Of a DNA stretch of 36,981 bases, positions 1 to 6,978 are shown piece after piece. How positions within the stretch are numbered: the first letter of the stretch is position 1; every line of letters begins with the position of its first letter. The notes beneath the pieces are model-generated. The model saw only the letters and a program-made list of their open reading frames with translations, was not told the origin of the DNA and made no database searches. A program made the translations under genes and the position numbers. Origin of the DNA: Thermaceae bacterium. Its GTDB lineage: Bacteria > Deinococcota > Deinococci > Deinococcales > Marinithermaceae. Location of the stretch: NCBI GenBank assembly GCA_027067955.1, contig JAMOUW010000042.1, positions 1 to 36,981 on the forward strand. The letters are read 5' to 3'.

Positions 1-782
1 GCCCCGACGGCCGGGTGATCGTCAGCCCGCTGGAGTACGAGACCCTGGGAGTGGCCGGCAGCAACCTCTGCCTGCAGACCCTCGACGAGGTGGCCGAGCT
101 CAACCGGCTGGCCAACGACCTGGGCGTAGACACCATCGAGTGGGGCGCCACCCTGGGGGTGGCGATGGACGCCGGGCTGGGCGAGTGGGGCAGCCTCGAC
201 TTCGTCCGCCAGGTAGCCGAAGAGCTGCGCCGGGGAACCGAAGAGGGCCGCCGCTACGCCGCCGGGGCCGCCCGCTTCGGCCGCGCCATCGGCCACGAGC
301 GCGTGCCCACCGTGCGCGACCAGGCGCTCAGCGCCTACGATCCGCGGGTGGTCGAGGGCACCGGCGTGACCTTCATGACCAGCGCCCAGGGGGCCGACCA
401 CACCACCGGCAACGTCGCCCGCCTCAACCCGCGCGAAAAAACCATCGAAGAGCTGATGGAGCTCAGCTTCACCGCCCAGGTAAACATGGGCCTGGCCGAC
501 GCTTTGGGGCTGTGCGCCTTTGGCGGCAGCGTCAACAACGTGCAAAAAGAGGCGGTCATGCAGGCCGCCGGTCTGGCGGCCGGAGTCGAGACGAGCGCCG
601 CCGACTTCGACCGCATCGGCCGCGAGGTGCTAGCAATGGAGTTGGAGTTCAACCGCGCCGCCGGCCAGCCCGACGTGTTGCCGCTGCCCGGGTTCATGTA
701 CCGCGAGCCTTTGCCGCCGCGCAACCTGACGGCGCGGCTGCAACTCGCGGAGATAGCCGGTTTTTGGGAGCGGCTTGGCTGA
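1..782 (+). CDS. Aldehyde:ferredoxin oxidoreductase, C-terminal part (5' truncated by window)
   Basis: The reading frame is open from the first bases, so the gene starts upstream of the window; the GTG at 15 is only an internal in-frame codon. The visible ~259 residues match the C-terminal domains of the tungsten/molybdopterin aldehyde:ferredoxin oxidoreductase family (usually about 600 residues). Family-like stretches are YETLGVAGSNLC near the start, LANDLGVDTIEWG, the TSAQGADHTTGN segment, and ALGLCAF, whose Cys corresponds to the last [4Fe-4S] ligand of AOR. These enzymes oxidise aldehydes to acids in the cytoplasm and reduce ferredoxin, using W- or Mo-bis-pterin. The stop lies against the stop of the convergent tetR gene with no spacer. 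The substrate cannot be told from this part. Family assignment is firm. Confidence 0.9.
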   Translation, partial: PDGRVIVSPLEYETLGVAGSNLCLQTLDEVAELNRLANDLGVDTIEWGATLGVAMDAGLGEWGSLDFVRQVAEELRRGTEEGRRYAAGAARFGRAIGHERVPTVRDQALSAYDPRVVEGTGVTFMTSAQGADHTTGNVARLNPREKTIEELMELSFTAQVNMGLADALGLCAFGGSVNNVQKEAVMQAAGLAAGVETSAADFDRIGREVLAMELEFNRAAGQPDVLPLPGFMYREPLPPRNLTARLQLAEIAGFWERLG

Positions 783-1391
783 CTAATGCGCGGTGACGCC
801 GCGCAGGAAAACCTCGGCGATCAGGCGCCCGTCATAGGCGTGCTCGTTGTCGGGCTCCACGAACCCCTTGGCGGCCGGGTGGAAAAGCAGCGAAAGGAAG
901 AGTTCGGCCAGCTCCACCGGTGGTTCAGAGCGCACCTCACCGGCCTCGATACCGCGCCGGAGCACTCCCGCCACCACCTCAACCAGCCGGTTCTTGAGCG
1001 ACATGAAGCGCTCGTCCCTGGTGAGGCTGGGCAGCGAATTAGCGGTCAGCAGCGCGTGGAAAGCGCCGCGGTTCTGCTTCTGGAACTCTATTGCCGAGCC
1101 CACCAACCGGCGCAGCTGCTGCTCGAACCCCGGCGGCTCTTCAGCAGCGATCGCTTCGAACTCACCTATGAGCTCTTCCATCTTCCATTCGACCAGAGCC
1201 TTGAGGATCGACTGCTTGTCGCCGAAGTACTTGTAGAGCGCGGGGCGGGTGAGCAAAGCCCGCTCCGCGATATCGTCCATGGTTGTCCTGGGGTAGCCCT
1301 TCTCGGTGAATACGTCGAGGGCCGCGCTGAGGATCTCGCGGATGCGCTTCTCGCGCCGTTTTTCCTGCAGGCTGGCCGTATCAGTGCTCAT
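783..1391 (-). CDS. TetR/AcrR-family transcriptional repressor
   Basis: A 202-residue protein with an N-terminal TetR helix-turn-helix at about residues 17-63 (ILSAALDVFTEKGYPRTTMDDIA then LTRPALYKYFGDKQSILKAL, in two adjoining pieces), followed by an all-helical ligand and dimer domain. The start ATG has a GGGGAG ribosome site 5 nt upstream. The gene is divergent from the RND exporter operon across a 125-bp intergenic region that carries palindromes on the exporter's -10 box, so it most likely represses that operon (inference). It is convergent with the oxidoreductase gene. The ligand is unknown; for repressors next to MMPL pumps it is often a lipid or hydrophobic compound. Confidence 0.9.
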   Translation of the reverse strand: MSTDTASLQEKRREKRIREILSAALDVFTEKGYPRTTMDDIAERALLTRPALYKYFGDKQSILKALVEWKMEELIGEFEAIAAEEPPGFEQQLRRLVGSAIEFQKQNRGAFHALLTANSLPSLTRDERFMSLKNRLVEVVAGVLRRGIEAGEVRSEPPVELAELFLSLLFHPAAKGFVEPDNEHAYDGRLIAEVFLRGVTAH

Positions 1392-1439
1392 CGACGCTCC
1401 CCATTATGGCAAAATCGCCGCGTCCGCGTTCACGGGCGC

Positions 1440-1473
1440 TTGACATAGTGTATAGCAAAGTATACAGTCTGTA
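1440..1473 (+). promoter_or_regulatory. Promoter of the RND operon with overlapping TetR-type operator
   Basis: A consensus -35 TTGACA (1440-1445) is separated by 17 nt from the -10 TACAGT (1463-1468). The -10 is part of a perfect palindrome TACAG-T-CTGTA (1463-1473). A second inverted repeat, TGTATA-n6-TATACA (1449-1466), lies within the spacer. A repressor bound here would block RNA polymerase, which fits the divergent tetR gene. The role is inferred; the sequence matches are direct. Confidence 0.6.
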
Positions 1474-1516
1474 AACGTGTTAGATACTCTGTCCTACGAA
1501 AGGGGCGATATTTACA

Positions 1517-3766
1517 GTGCATATACTTAGTCAACTGGCAATCCGTCACCCCTGGCGGGTGATCCTGCTCTTCGCCGCGCTGAGTGCGGCCTTCGGCGCC
1601 GGGCTCAGGGGGCTGGAGCTGGACAACTCGCCGGAGTCGCTGGTGCCGCCCGATCTGCCCGCCAAGCTGCTGCTCGACCGGGCGCGCGACACCTTCGGCG
1701 GCGGTGATATGGAGCTGGCAGCGCTCGAGGGCGAAATCTGGACGCCGGCGGCGCTCGAACAGTTGCGTGCCGCCACCGAAGCCGTGTCCGGCATCGAGGG
1801 GGTAAAACGCGTCACCAGCCTCGCCAGCGCCAAGCGCATGGAAGAAGAAGACGGCTTCCTGCTCGTCGAGGACCTGCTTCCGGAAAACCTCGACGAGGAG
1901 GCCGTGGCCACCATCCGCGCCTACGTGGACAACCATCCCCTCTACTCGGGACGGCTCGCCAGCAGCGATGGCCGTTATGCGGCGGTAATAATGGAGGTCG
2001 ACCCAGAGAGCGACATGAAGCGGCTCAACCACGAGATCGCCGCGGCGCTGGCGGAAACCTGGAGCGGACCCGTACACCTCGCGGGAACGCCCGCGCTCTC
2101 GGGGTACATCCTCGACACGATGGCGCGCGACATCCCCCGGCAGCTGCTGCTCGCAATCCTGATAATCGGGCTGGTCTTCTTCGTCAATTTCCGCAGCCAG
2201 CGCGGGGTGCTGCTGCCGCTGCTAACGGTGCTGGTGGCGCTGGTCTGGGCGCTGGGGCTGGGCGGCTGGCTGGGGTTCAAGCTGGGAATGATCAGCTCCA
2301 TCCTGCCGGTGGTGGTGCTGGCCGTGGGCAGCTCGTTCACCCTGCACGTGCTCAACCGCTTCTATCACGAGCTAGCTGCGGGGGTTTCCCGGCGCGAGGC
2401 GGTGCTGCTGGCGACCCGCGAAACCGGGCTGGGCGTGCTCGTCTCCGCGCTCGCCGCGGGAGCGGGGCTGGCGGCACTCTTTTCCTCGAGCATCCCCCAG
2501 ATCAAGTCGTTCGGGCTGCTGGCGGCGTTCGGGGTCTTCGCCGCCTTCCTGGCGTCCTCGTTGCTGGCGCCTTCCATCCTGGTGCTGCTCAAGAATCCGC
2601 GCCGGGTCATGGACCCCGAGCGCCCCGACGCGATCAGCCGCGCCATGCGTGCCATCGGCTCCTGGCTGCTGGGCGCGCGCAAGATGGTGCTCCTGGCTGC
2701 ACTGCTGTTTTTGGGGCTGATGCTGGTGTTCGTCCCCCGCATCCACGCGGAAACCAGTTTTCTTTCCTACTTTCCAGAAACCGCGCCGCCAAGGGCGGCC
2801 ACCGAGCTGGTGGACCGCGTATTCGGCGGCTCGGACAACGTGATCCTTATAGTGGACGGCGATCTGAAGGACCCGGAGCTGCTGGAAGCCATCCACCGCT
2901 TCGAACAAAAGGTGGCGACCTACCCGGAGGTGGGTTCGGCGGCCTCGATAGCCGACGTGATCCGCGAACTGCACAAGGCCCTCACCGGTTCCTACGGTCT
3001 TCCCGACAGCCGCGAAGGCGTGGCCCAGGAGCTGCTGCTCTACCAGATGTCGGGCGACCCCGACGACCTGGCCCAGTTCATGGACGAGGCGGCGACCACG
3101 GCCCAGGTCACGGTGCAGGTGCGCTCGCTGCCCTCGGGAGCAATGCGAGACCTGGTGGAACGCATCCAAAGCGACGCCGAGAAGATAATCGGCCCTCGCG
3201 CAAACGCGGTGAACACCACCGGGAGCACGGTGCTGATGCTCGAAACCATGCGCCTGATCCTGCACGATCAGTACGTTTCACTGGGACTGGCGTTCATCCT
3301 GGTTGCCCTGTTCAACGCCTGGCTGCTGCGTTCCTGGACGGTGGGGCTGGTGAGCATAATCCCCCTGGTGCTCACGGTCTCGGGCCAGTTCGGCCTTATG
3401 GGAATGTTTGGCGTCCCGCTCGATACCGCCACCGCCCTCATCGGCGCCATCGCCATCGGCGTGGGTGACTACTCGGTGCACATCATCGTGCGTTACCTGG
3501 AAGAGCTGCGCCGGGGGCGTTCTACCGCCGAAGCCGCGCGCGAAAGCGTCTACGTCTCCGGACGCGCTGTATTCTTCACCGCCCTGGCGATAGGCGGCGG
3601 CTTCATGGCGCTGCTCCTGTCGGGCTTCGCGCCCATTCAAACCTTCGCAAAACTAATGGGCTTCACCGTCAGCGCCACAGCGCTCTTCGCGCTCACGGCG
3701 CTGCCTGCAGCCCTGCTGGTCTTCGTTCACAAATACGGAAAGCAAGAGGTGATTCAAGATGCGTAA
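1517..3766 (+). CDS. MMPL/RND-superfamily exporter
   Basis: A 749-residue inner-membrane protein with the two-fold RND layout: one membrane helix at about 14-31, a periplasmic domain, five helices at about 205-355, a helix near 390-410, a second periplasmic domain, and a final helix bundle at about 585-740. It belongs to the MMPL/'predicted RND exporter' group that moves lipids or hydrophobic molecules using the proton gradient. The second half carries GVGDYSVHIIVRY with the proton-relay Asp651; the matching motif in the first half (AVGSSFTLHVLNRF) has Ser272-Ser273 instead. The start is GTG with AAAGGGG about 11 nt upstream. Its 3' end overlaps the next gene by 8 nt, so the pump is translationally coupled to a LolA-like carrier and a beta-barrel. 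The substrate is unknown. Confidence 0.9.
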   Translation: MHILSQLAIRHPWRVILLFAALSAAFGAGLRGLELDNSPESLVPPDLPAKLLLDRARDTFGGGDMELAALEGEIWTPAALEQLRAATEAVSGIEGVKRVTSLASAKRMEEEDGFLLVEDLLPENLDEEAVATIRAYVDNHPLYSGRLASSDGRYAAVIMEVDPESDMKRLNHEIAAALAETWSGPVHLAGTPALSGYILDTMARDIPRQLLLAILIIGLVFFVNFRSQRGVLLPLLTVLVALVWALGLGGWLGFKLGMISSILPVVVLAVGSSFTLHVLNRFYHELAAGVSRREAVLLATRETGLGVLVSALAAGAGLAALFSSSIPQIKSFGLLAAFGVFAAFLASSLLAPSILVLLKNPRRVMDPERPDAISRAMRAIGSWLLGARKMVLLAALLFLGLMLVFVPRIHAETSFLSYFPETAPPRAATELVDRVFGGSDNVILIVDGDLKDPELLEAIHRFEQKVATYPEVGSAASIADVIRELHKALTGSYGLPDSREGVAQELLLYQMSGDPDDLAQFMDEAATTAQVTVQVRSLPSGAMRDLVERIQSDAEKIIGPRANAVNTTGSTVLMLETMRLILHDQYVSLGLAFILVALFNAWLLRSWTVGLVSIIPLVLTVSGQFGLMGMFGVPLDTATALIGAIAIGVGDYSVHIIVRYLEELRRGRSTAEAARESVYVSGRAVFFTALAIGGGFMALLLSGFAPIQTFAKLMGFTVSATALFALTALPAALLVFVHKYGKQEVIQDA

Positions 3767-4523
3767 GTTGTTCACGGTACTGCTGTTGGTCTCGGCTTCG
3801 CTGGCGCTGGCACTCAGTGGCGAAGAGGTGATGCAGAAGGTGGACGCCCACCCCAGCCCCGCTTCGATGCAGGGCACGATGGTCATGCAGCTCATTGGCA
3901 AACAGGGCAAGGTGCTCACCCGTGAAATCCGGGTCTGGAGCAAGCGCACGGCGACCGAAGAGAAGATGCTGATCAAGTTCGTGGCACCCGCAGACGTAAA
4001 GGGCACCGCCTTTTTGACCATCAGAAAGGGCGGTAAGGAGGAAATGAAGCTCTACCTCCCCGCCCTCAAGCGGGTGCGCCGCATCGCCGGCAGTCAGAAG
4101 AAGGGCTCTTTTATGGGTTCCGACTTCAGTTACGACGACATCTCCAACCTGAGCGGCATGGAGATTGAAGATTACAATCACAAGCTGCTGCGCACCGAGA
4201 ACAAAGACGGCGTCGAGGTGTACGTGGTCGAGTCCACCCCCAAGCCGGGCGTGGACAGCAGCTACTCCAAGCAAATCGCCTGGGTTCCGGCGGACACCTT
4301 CGTACCCACCCGCATCGAGTTCTACAAGAAGGACAAGCTCTACAAGGTGCTGACGAACAGTGCGGTCAAGCCGTTCGCCGACGGTAAATACCTGATTCCT
4401 ACGTTGCTACAGATGGAAAACGTAACCAACGGCCACAAGACCGTGCTCGAGCAGAAGGACCTGCAGATCGACGTCGCCATCGACGATGCGGTCTTCACCG
4501 AGCGCTTCATGAAAAAGCGTTAG
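3759..4523 (+). CDS. Outer-membrane lipoprotein-sorting (LolA-like) protein
   Basis: A 254-residue exported protein. The N-terminus is a signal peptide (MRKLFTVLLLVSASLALAL) and the mature part has the family hallmark GSFMGSDFSYDDI at about residues 115-127. Proteins of this group share the LolA/LppX-like half-barrel that shields a lipid tail in the periplasm, and they are commonly encoded next to MMPL pumps. The start ATG overlaps the pump's stop by 8 nt; RBS AGAGGTGA lies upstream. The probable role is to accept a lipid or lipoprotein from the pump and hand it to the envelope; this is inferred from the family and operon. Confidence 0.88.
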   Translation: MRKLFTVLLLVSASLALALSGEEVMQKVDAHPSPASMQGTMVMQLIGKQGKVLTREIRVWSKRTATEEKMLIKFVAPADVKGTAFLTIRKGGKEEMKLYLPALKRVRRIAGSQKKGSFMGSDFSYDDISNLSGMEIEDYNHKLLRTENKDGVEVYVVESTPKPGVDSSYSKQIAWVPADTFVPTRIEFYKKDKLYKVLTNSAVKPFADGKYLIPTLLQMENVTNGHKTVLEQKDLQIDVAIDDAVFTERFMKKR

Positions 4524-4532
4524 GGGATGACG

Positions 4533-5753
4533 ATGAAACGTAACCTCTTGTTTGTCCTGCTGGCTCTAATGGCTTCGCTGGCGCTGGCGCAGCCCGAGCT
4601 TTCCGGCACTTTTCGAACCGCCTTCGGTCTGCGCACCCAGGATCTGGCGCTGTCCCTCGACCGCACCCGCTTCGACCTGGGGATACGCTACGACCAGAAC
4701 GACGCGGCCTTTACCGCCGAGCTGCGCTTCGGTTACGACGCCTTGACGCACTCACCGGAATTCTCCCTCGGCGAAGCCTACGCCACCCTCTTTCTGCCCG
4801 GCGTGGACCTGAGCGCGGGGCGGGAGATAGTCTCCTGGGGACGCCTGGACCTGCTGAGCCCGCTGGACGTGCTCAACCCCCGCGACCTCAGCAGCCCCCT
4901 GGATCAGGAAAAGATACCGGTTTCCATGCTGCACGCCACCATCTACCCCGACGTCGAGGGCCGCTATCAGGTGGAGGCGGTATGGATTCCGCTCTTCACC
5001 CCCGCCAAACCCCCGGCGGGAGAGTGGGCGCAAACCCGGCCGCTGCCCCCGGGGGTAACGCAGGTGCGGGTGCAGGAACCCGCGGCGGAGCTGGTCAACG
5101 GCACCTTCGGATTGCGCGCCACGGCCAGCGTCGAGCTGCTCGAAGGCCTCGACCTGGGCGGCGAAATAGTCCACGGATACTTCCCCTTCCCGAGCCCGCA
5201 GGGAGTAGAACCAGTGGACCCGGCCCAACCGCGGGGCCCCTTCCGTCTGATTCTGGGTTACGACCGGCGCACGCTCGTGGGTGCGGACTTCGCCCTGGCC
5301 TTTTCCATACCCGGGGTCGCCGAGGGCCTGATGCTGCGCGGCGAAGCGGCCTACGCTTTCACCGCCGACCCCGGCGGCACCAACCCTAACGAAAAGAACC
5401 CCTACGCCGCCGGGGGGCTGGCGCTCGAATACGCCTGGACCGACGGCCCCACCACGATTCTCGCCTATAACCTGCGCTGGGAAAAAGCCGATTCCCCGGC
5501 AGCGGACCGCTGGACGCAAACGCTGGGACTGCTGGCCCGCTACGAACGCGACGAACGCCTCACCCTGCAGGGGGCCTGGCTGCACACCCTTTCCGACGGA
5601 TCCGGCCTGGTACGCCCGCAGGTCGAATACGCCTTTGCGGACGGGGTAACCGGCATTCTGTCGTATGCGTTCTTCTACGGCGGCGACGTCACCCGCTTTG
5701 GCATCTGGCGCAACAACAGCCAGCTGCGCGCGGGAATCGAGTACAGCTTCTAG
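4533..5753 (+). CDS. DUF1302-like outer-membrane beta-barrel protein
   Basis: About 406 residues with a signal peptide (MKRNLLFVLLALMASLALA) followed by alternating amphipathic strands typical of an outer-membrane barrel and a C-terminal aromatic (ending EYSF), as expected for BAM recognition. The segment GREIVSWGRLDLLSPLDVLN at about residues 97-116 resembles DUF1302-type proteins, which co-occur with MMPL pumps and LolA-like carriers. An upstream ATG at 4527 is possible, but AGGGG at 4522-4526 abuts it; 4533 leaves a normal 6-nt spacer and is preferred. It is the last gene of the operon. A lipid export or import channel role is inferred. Confidence 0.85.
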   Translation: MKRNLLFVLLALMASLALAQPELSGTFRTAFGLRTQDLALSLDRTRFDLGIRYDQNDAAFTAELRFGYDALTHSPEFSLGEAYATLFLPGVDLSAGREIVSWGRLDLLSPLDVLNPRDLSSPLDQEKIPVSMLHATIYPDVEGRYQVEAVWIPLFTPAKPPAGEWAQTRPLPPGVTQVRVQEPAAELVNGTFGLRATASVELLEGLDLGGEIVHGYFPFPSPQGVEPVDPAQPRGPFRLILGYDRRTLVGADFALAFSIPGVAEGLMLRGEAAYAFTADPGGTNPNEKNPYAAGGLALEYAWTDGPTTILAYNLRWEKADSPAADRWTQTLGLLARYERDERLTLQGAWLHTLSDGSGLVRPQVEYAFADGVTGILSYAFFYGGDVTRFGIWRNNSQLRAGIEYSF

Positions 5754-5769
5754 GCGCGCCCGGTTCCGG

Positions 5770-5803
5770 CTTCAACCGCTGGGGGTTTCCTCAGCGGTTG
5801 AAG
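5770..5803. terminator. Hairpin between convergent genes
   Basis: A perfect 12-bp stem (CTTCAACCGCTG at 5770-5781 with CAGCGGTTGAAG at 5792-5803) and a loop of about 10 nt lies between the barrel gene and the convergent lipoprotein gene. It overlaps the lipoprotein's stop codon (5791-5793). Only a weak T-rich tail follows on the plus strand. Probably a shared bidirectional terminator. Confidence 0.55.
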
Positions 5804-6909
5804 CGTTTGGGCCCGGCAAACGTCCGCGGACGGGAACAGTCCTTGCCCGCCTGGAACTCGGCCAGCAACCCCGCCCTCCCCGCCAGCCGCAAAAGCACCC
5901 GTCCTGCGGGGGCCGAGGTGTGCGGGTCTCCGGTGGGATAGCAATAGACGCTCTCGTCCCTGATCGTATCGAAGCCTCTGTTCACCGTACCCGTAGCTTG
6001 GGGCGTAAAGCGCACCAGGTATCCGGACAGCGCCCCCAGCGAAGCGCCGGCGCTGATTACCTGGATCCCCGGGTCCACTTCATCGGGCACCAGCGCCAGG
6101 TGCGGGTCTTCGGGGTAGAAAGGGCGCCCTTCGCGGAACCAGTTGCCCATGGCGGTGCCGGGCACGTCGTAGGCAACCGTACCAAAGGGGGGCTCAGCGC
6201 TGCGCCGGGCGCCGCCCCAGCCGCCGGTGCGCTCGCGCGCGGCCTTCCTGAGGTCGCCTTTCAGATAAGCCAGCGGGCTCACCGCGTACAACAGGTCGGC
6301 GGCCTCACGCTCGTAGCGCTCATGGTTGACGAAAGCGTTCTGCACCCGGCGGCGGTCCTTGGCGCCCAGGTCCAGGGCGTACTGGCCGGGGTTGCCGCCG
6401 GCCATACCCAGCAGCTGGCCCGCCACGACCGGAACACGAACGTCGAAACCGCAACGTTTGTAGGTGTCACCGCCGGTGCTGTAGGTGTTGCAGCGGCTCG
6501 GCGGACCGAGAGCCGCTCGCAAATCTTCCGCCAGCTCAGAAAGATGGCCGTAACCGATGCTGAAATCACGACACAAGCCCAGCTTCAGATCGTAATCGGT
6601 GTACCCCGCGCCTACGTGCTCGACGCTGCTTACCTCCACCACCCAGCCCGCGGCCATGGCGTAGACCGGGGCCGCGAGGGCGCGCCCGGGATCGGGTTTC
6701 AGCACCAGGTAGTGGTGCTCGGTGGGCAGGGTGTGGCTGGGAGGACCGAGCCGGCCCAGCGGGGTAATGGCTGTGTAAGCGTCATCTTTCAGGGGCATGG
6801 CGCCTAGCTCCACCGTCGCGGGGCAGGCGGGCAGGCTGCTCAGGGAGCCGCCGCCGCAGGCAGACAGCGCCAGCAGGCAGGCGAAGCCCGCAAACGTCAG
6901 GTTGCGCAC
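5791..6909 (-). CDS. Lipoprotein with degenerate M23/LytM-like domain
   Basis: A 372-residue exported lipoprotein: signal peptide with lipobox LSAC near residues 16-19 followed by GGGSLSS. Start chosen at GTG 6909, since GGAGGT at 6916-6921 then sits 6 nt upstream; GTG 6915 would leave no spacing. Residues about 65-190 follow the M23 peptidase outline: AAPVYAMAAGWVVEV resembles the family's 'AApVyAaadGvV' strand, YGHLSEL matches YxHLs, and VVAGQLLGMAGGNPGQ matches 'vkaGqvIGlvG'. The zinc-binding HxxxD and HxH motifs are not present, so it is probably a non-catalytic domain. The C-terminal half (about 190-372) is unrecognised and has several Cys residues. Function unknown. Confidence 0.7.
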   Translation of the reverse strand: MRNLTFAGFACLLALSACGGGSLSSLPACPATVELGAMPLKDDAYTAITPLGRLGPPSHTLPTEHHYLVLKPDPGRALAAPVYAMAAGWVVEVSSVEHVGAGYTDYDLKLGLCRDFSIGYGHLSELAEDLRAALGPPSRCNTYSTGGDTYKRCGFDVRVPVVAGQLLGMAGGNPGQYALDLGAKDRRRVQNAFVNHERYEREAADLLYAVSPLAYLKGDLRKAARERTGGWGGARRSAEPPFGTVAYDVPGTAMGNWFREGRPFYPEDPHLALVPDEVDPGIQVISAGASLGALSGYLVRFTPQATGTVNRGFDTIRDESVYCYPTGDPHTSAPAGRVLLRLAGRAGLLAEFQAGKDCSRPRTFAGPKRFNR

Positions 6910-6966
6910 TGGCACACCTCCTGCACTTCAGGATAGGGCCTGGAGCGCCGCAAAGCCGGTCGCGGG

Positions 6967-6972
6967 TACAAT
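6967..6972 (+). promoter_or_regulatory. -10 box (TACAAT) of a leaderless promoter
   Basis: TACAAT ends 6 nt before the ATG at 6979 and there is no ribosome-binding site between, so transcription would begin at or next to the start codon. No clear -35 is seen. Confidence 0.5.
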
Positions 6973-6978
6973 GCGCCA

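Noticed and set aside
2372-3265. Minus-strand frame of 297 codons
   Set aside because: Antisense to the RND pump, His/Gln/Arg-rich with no domain.
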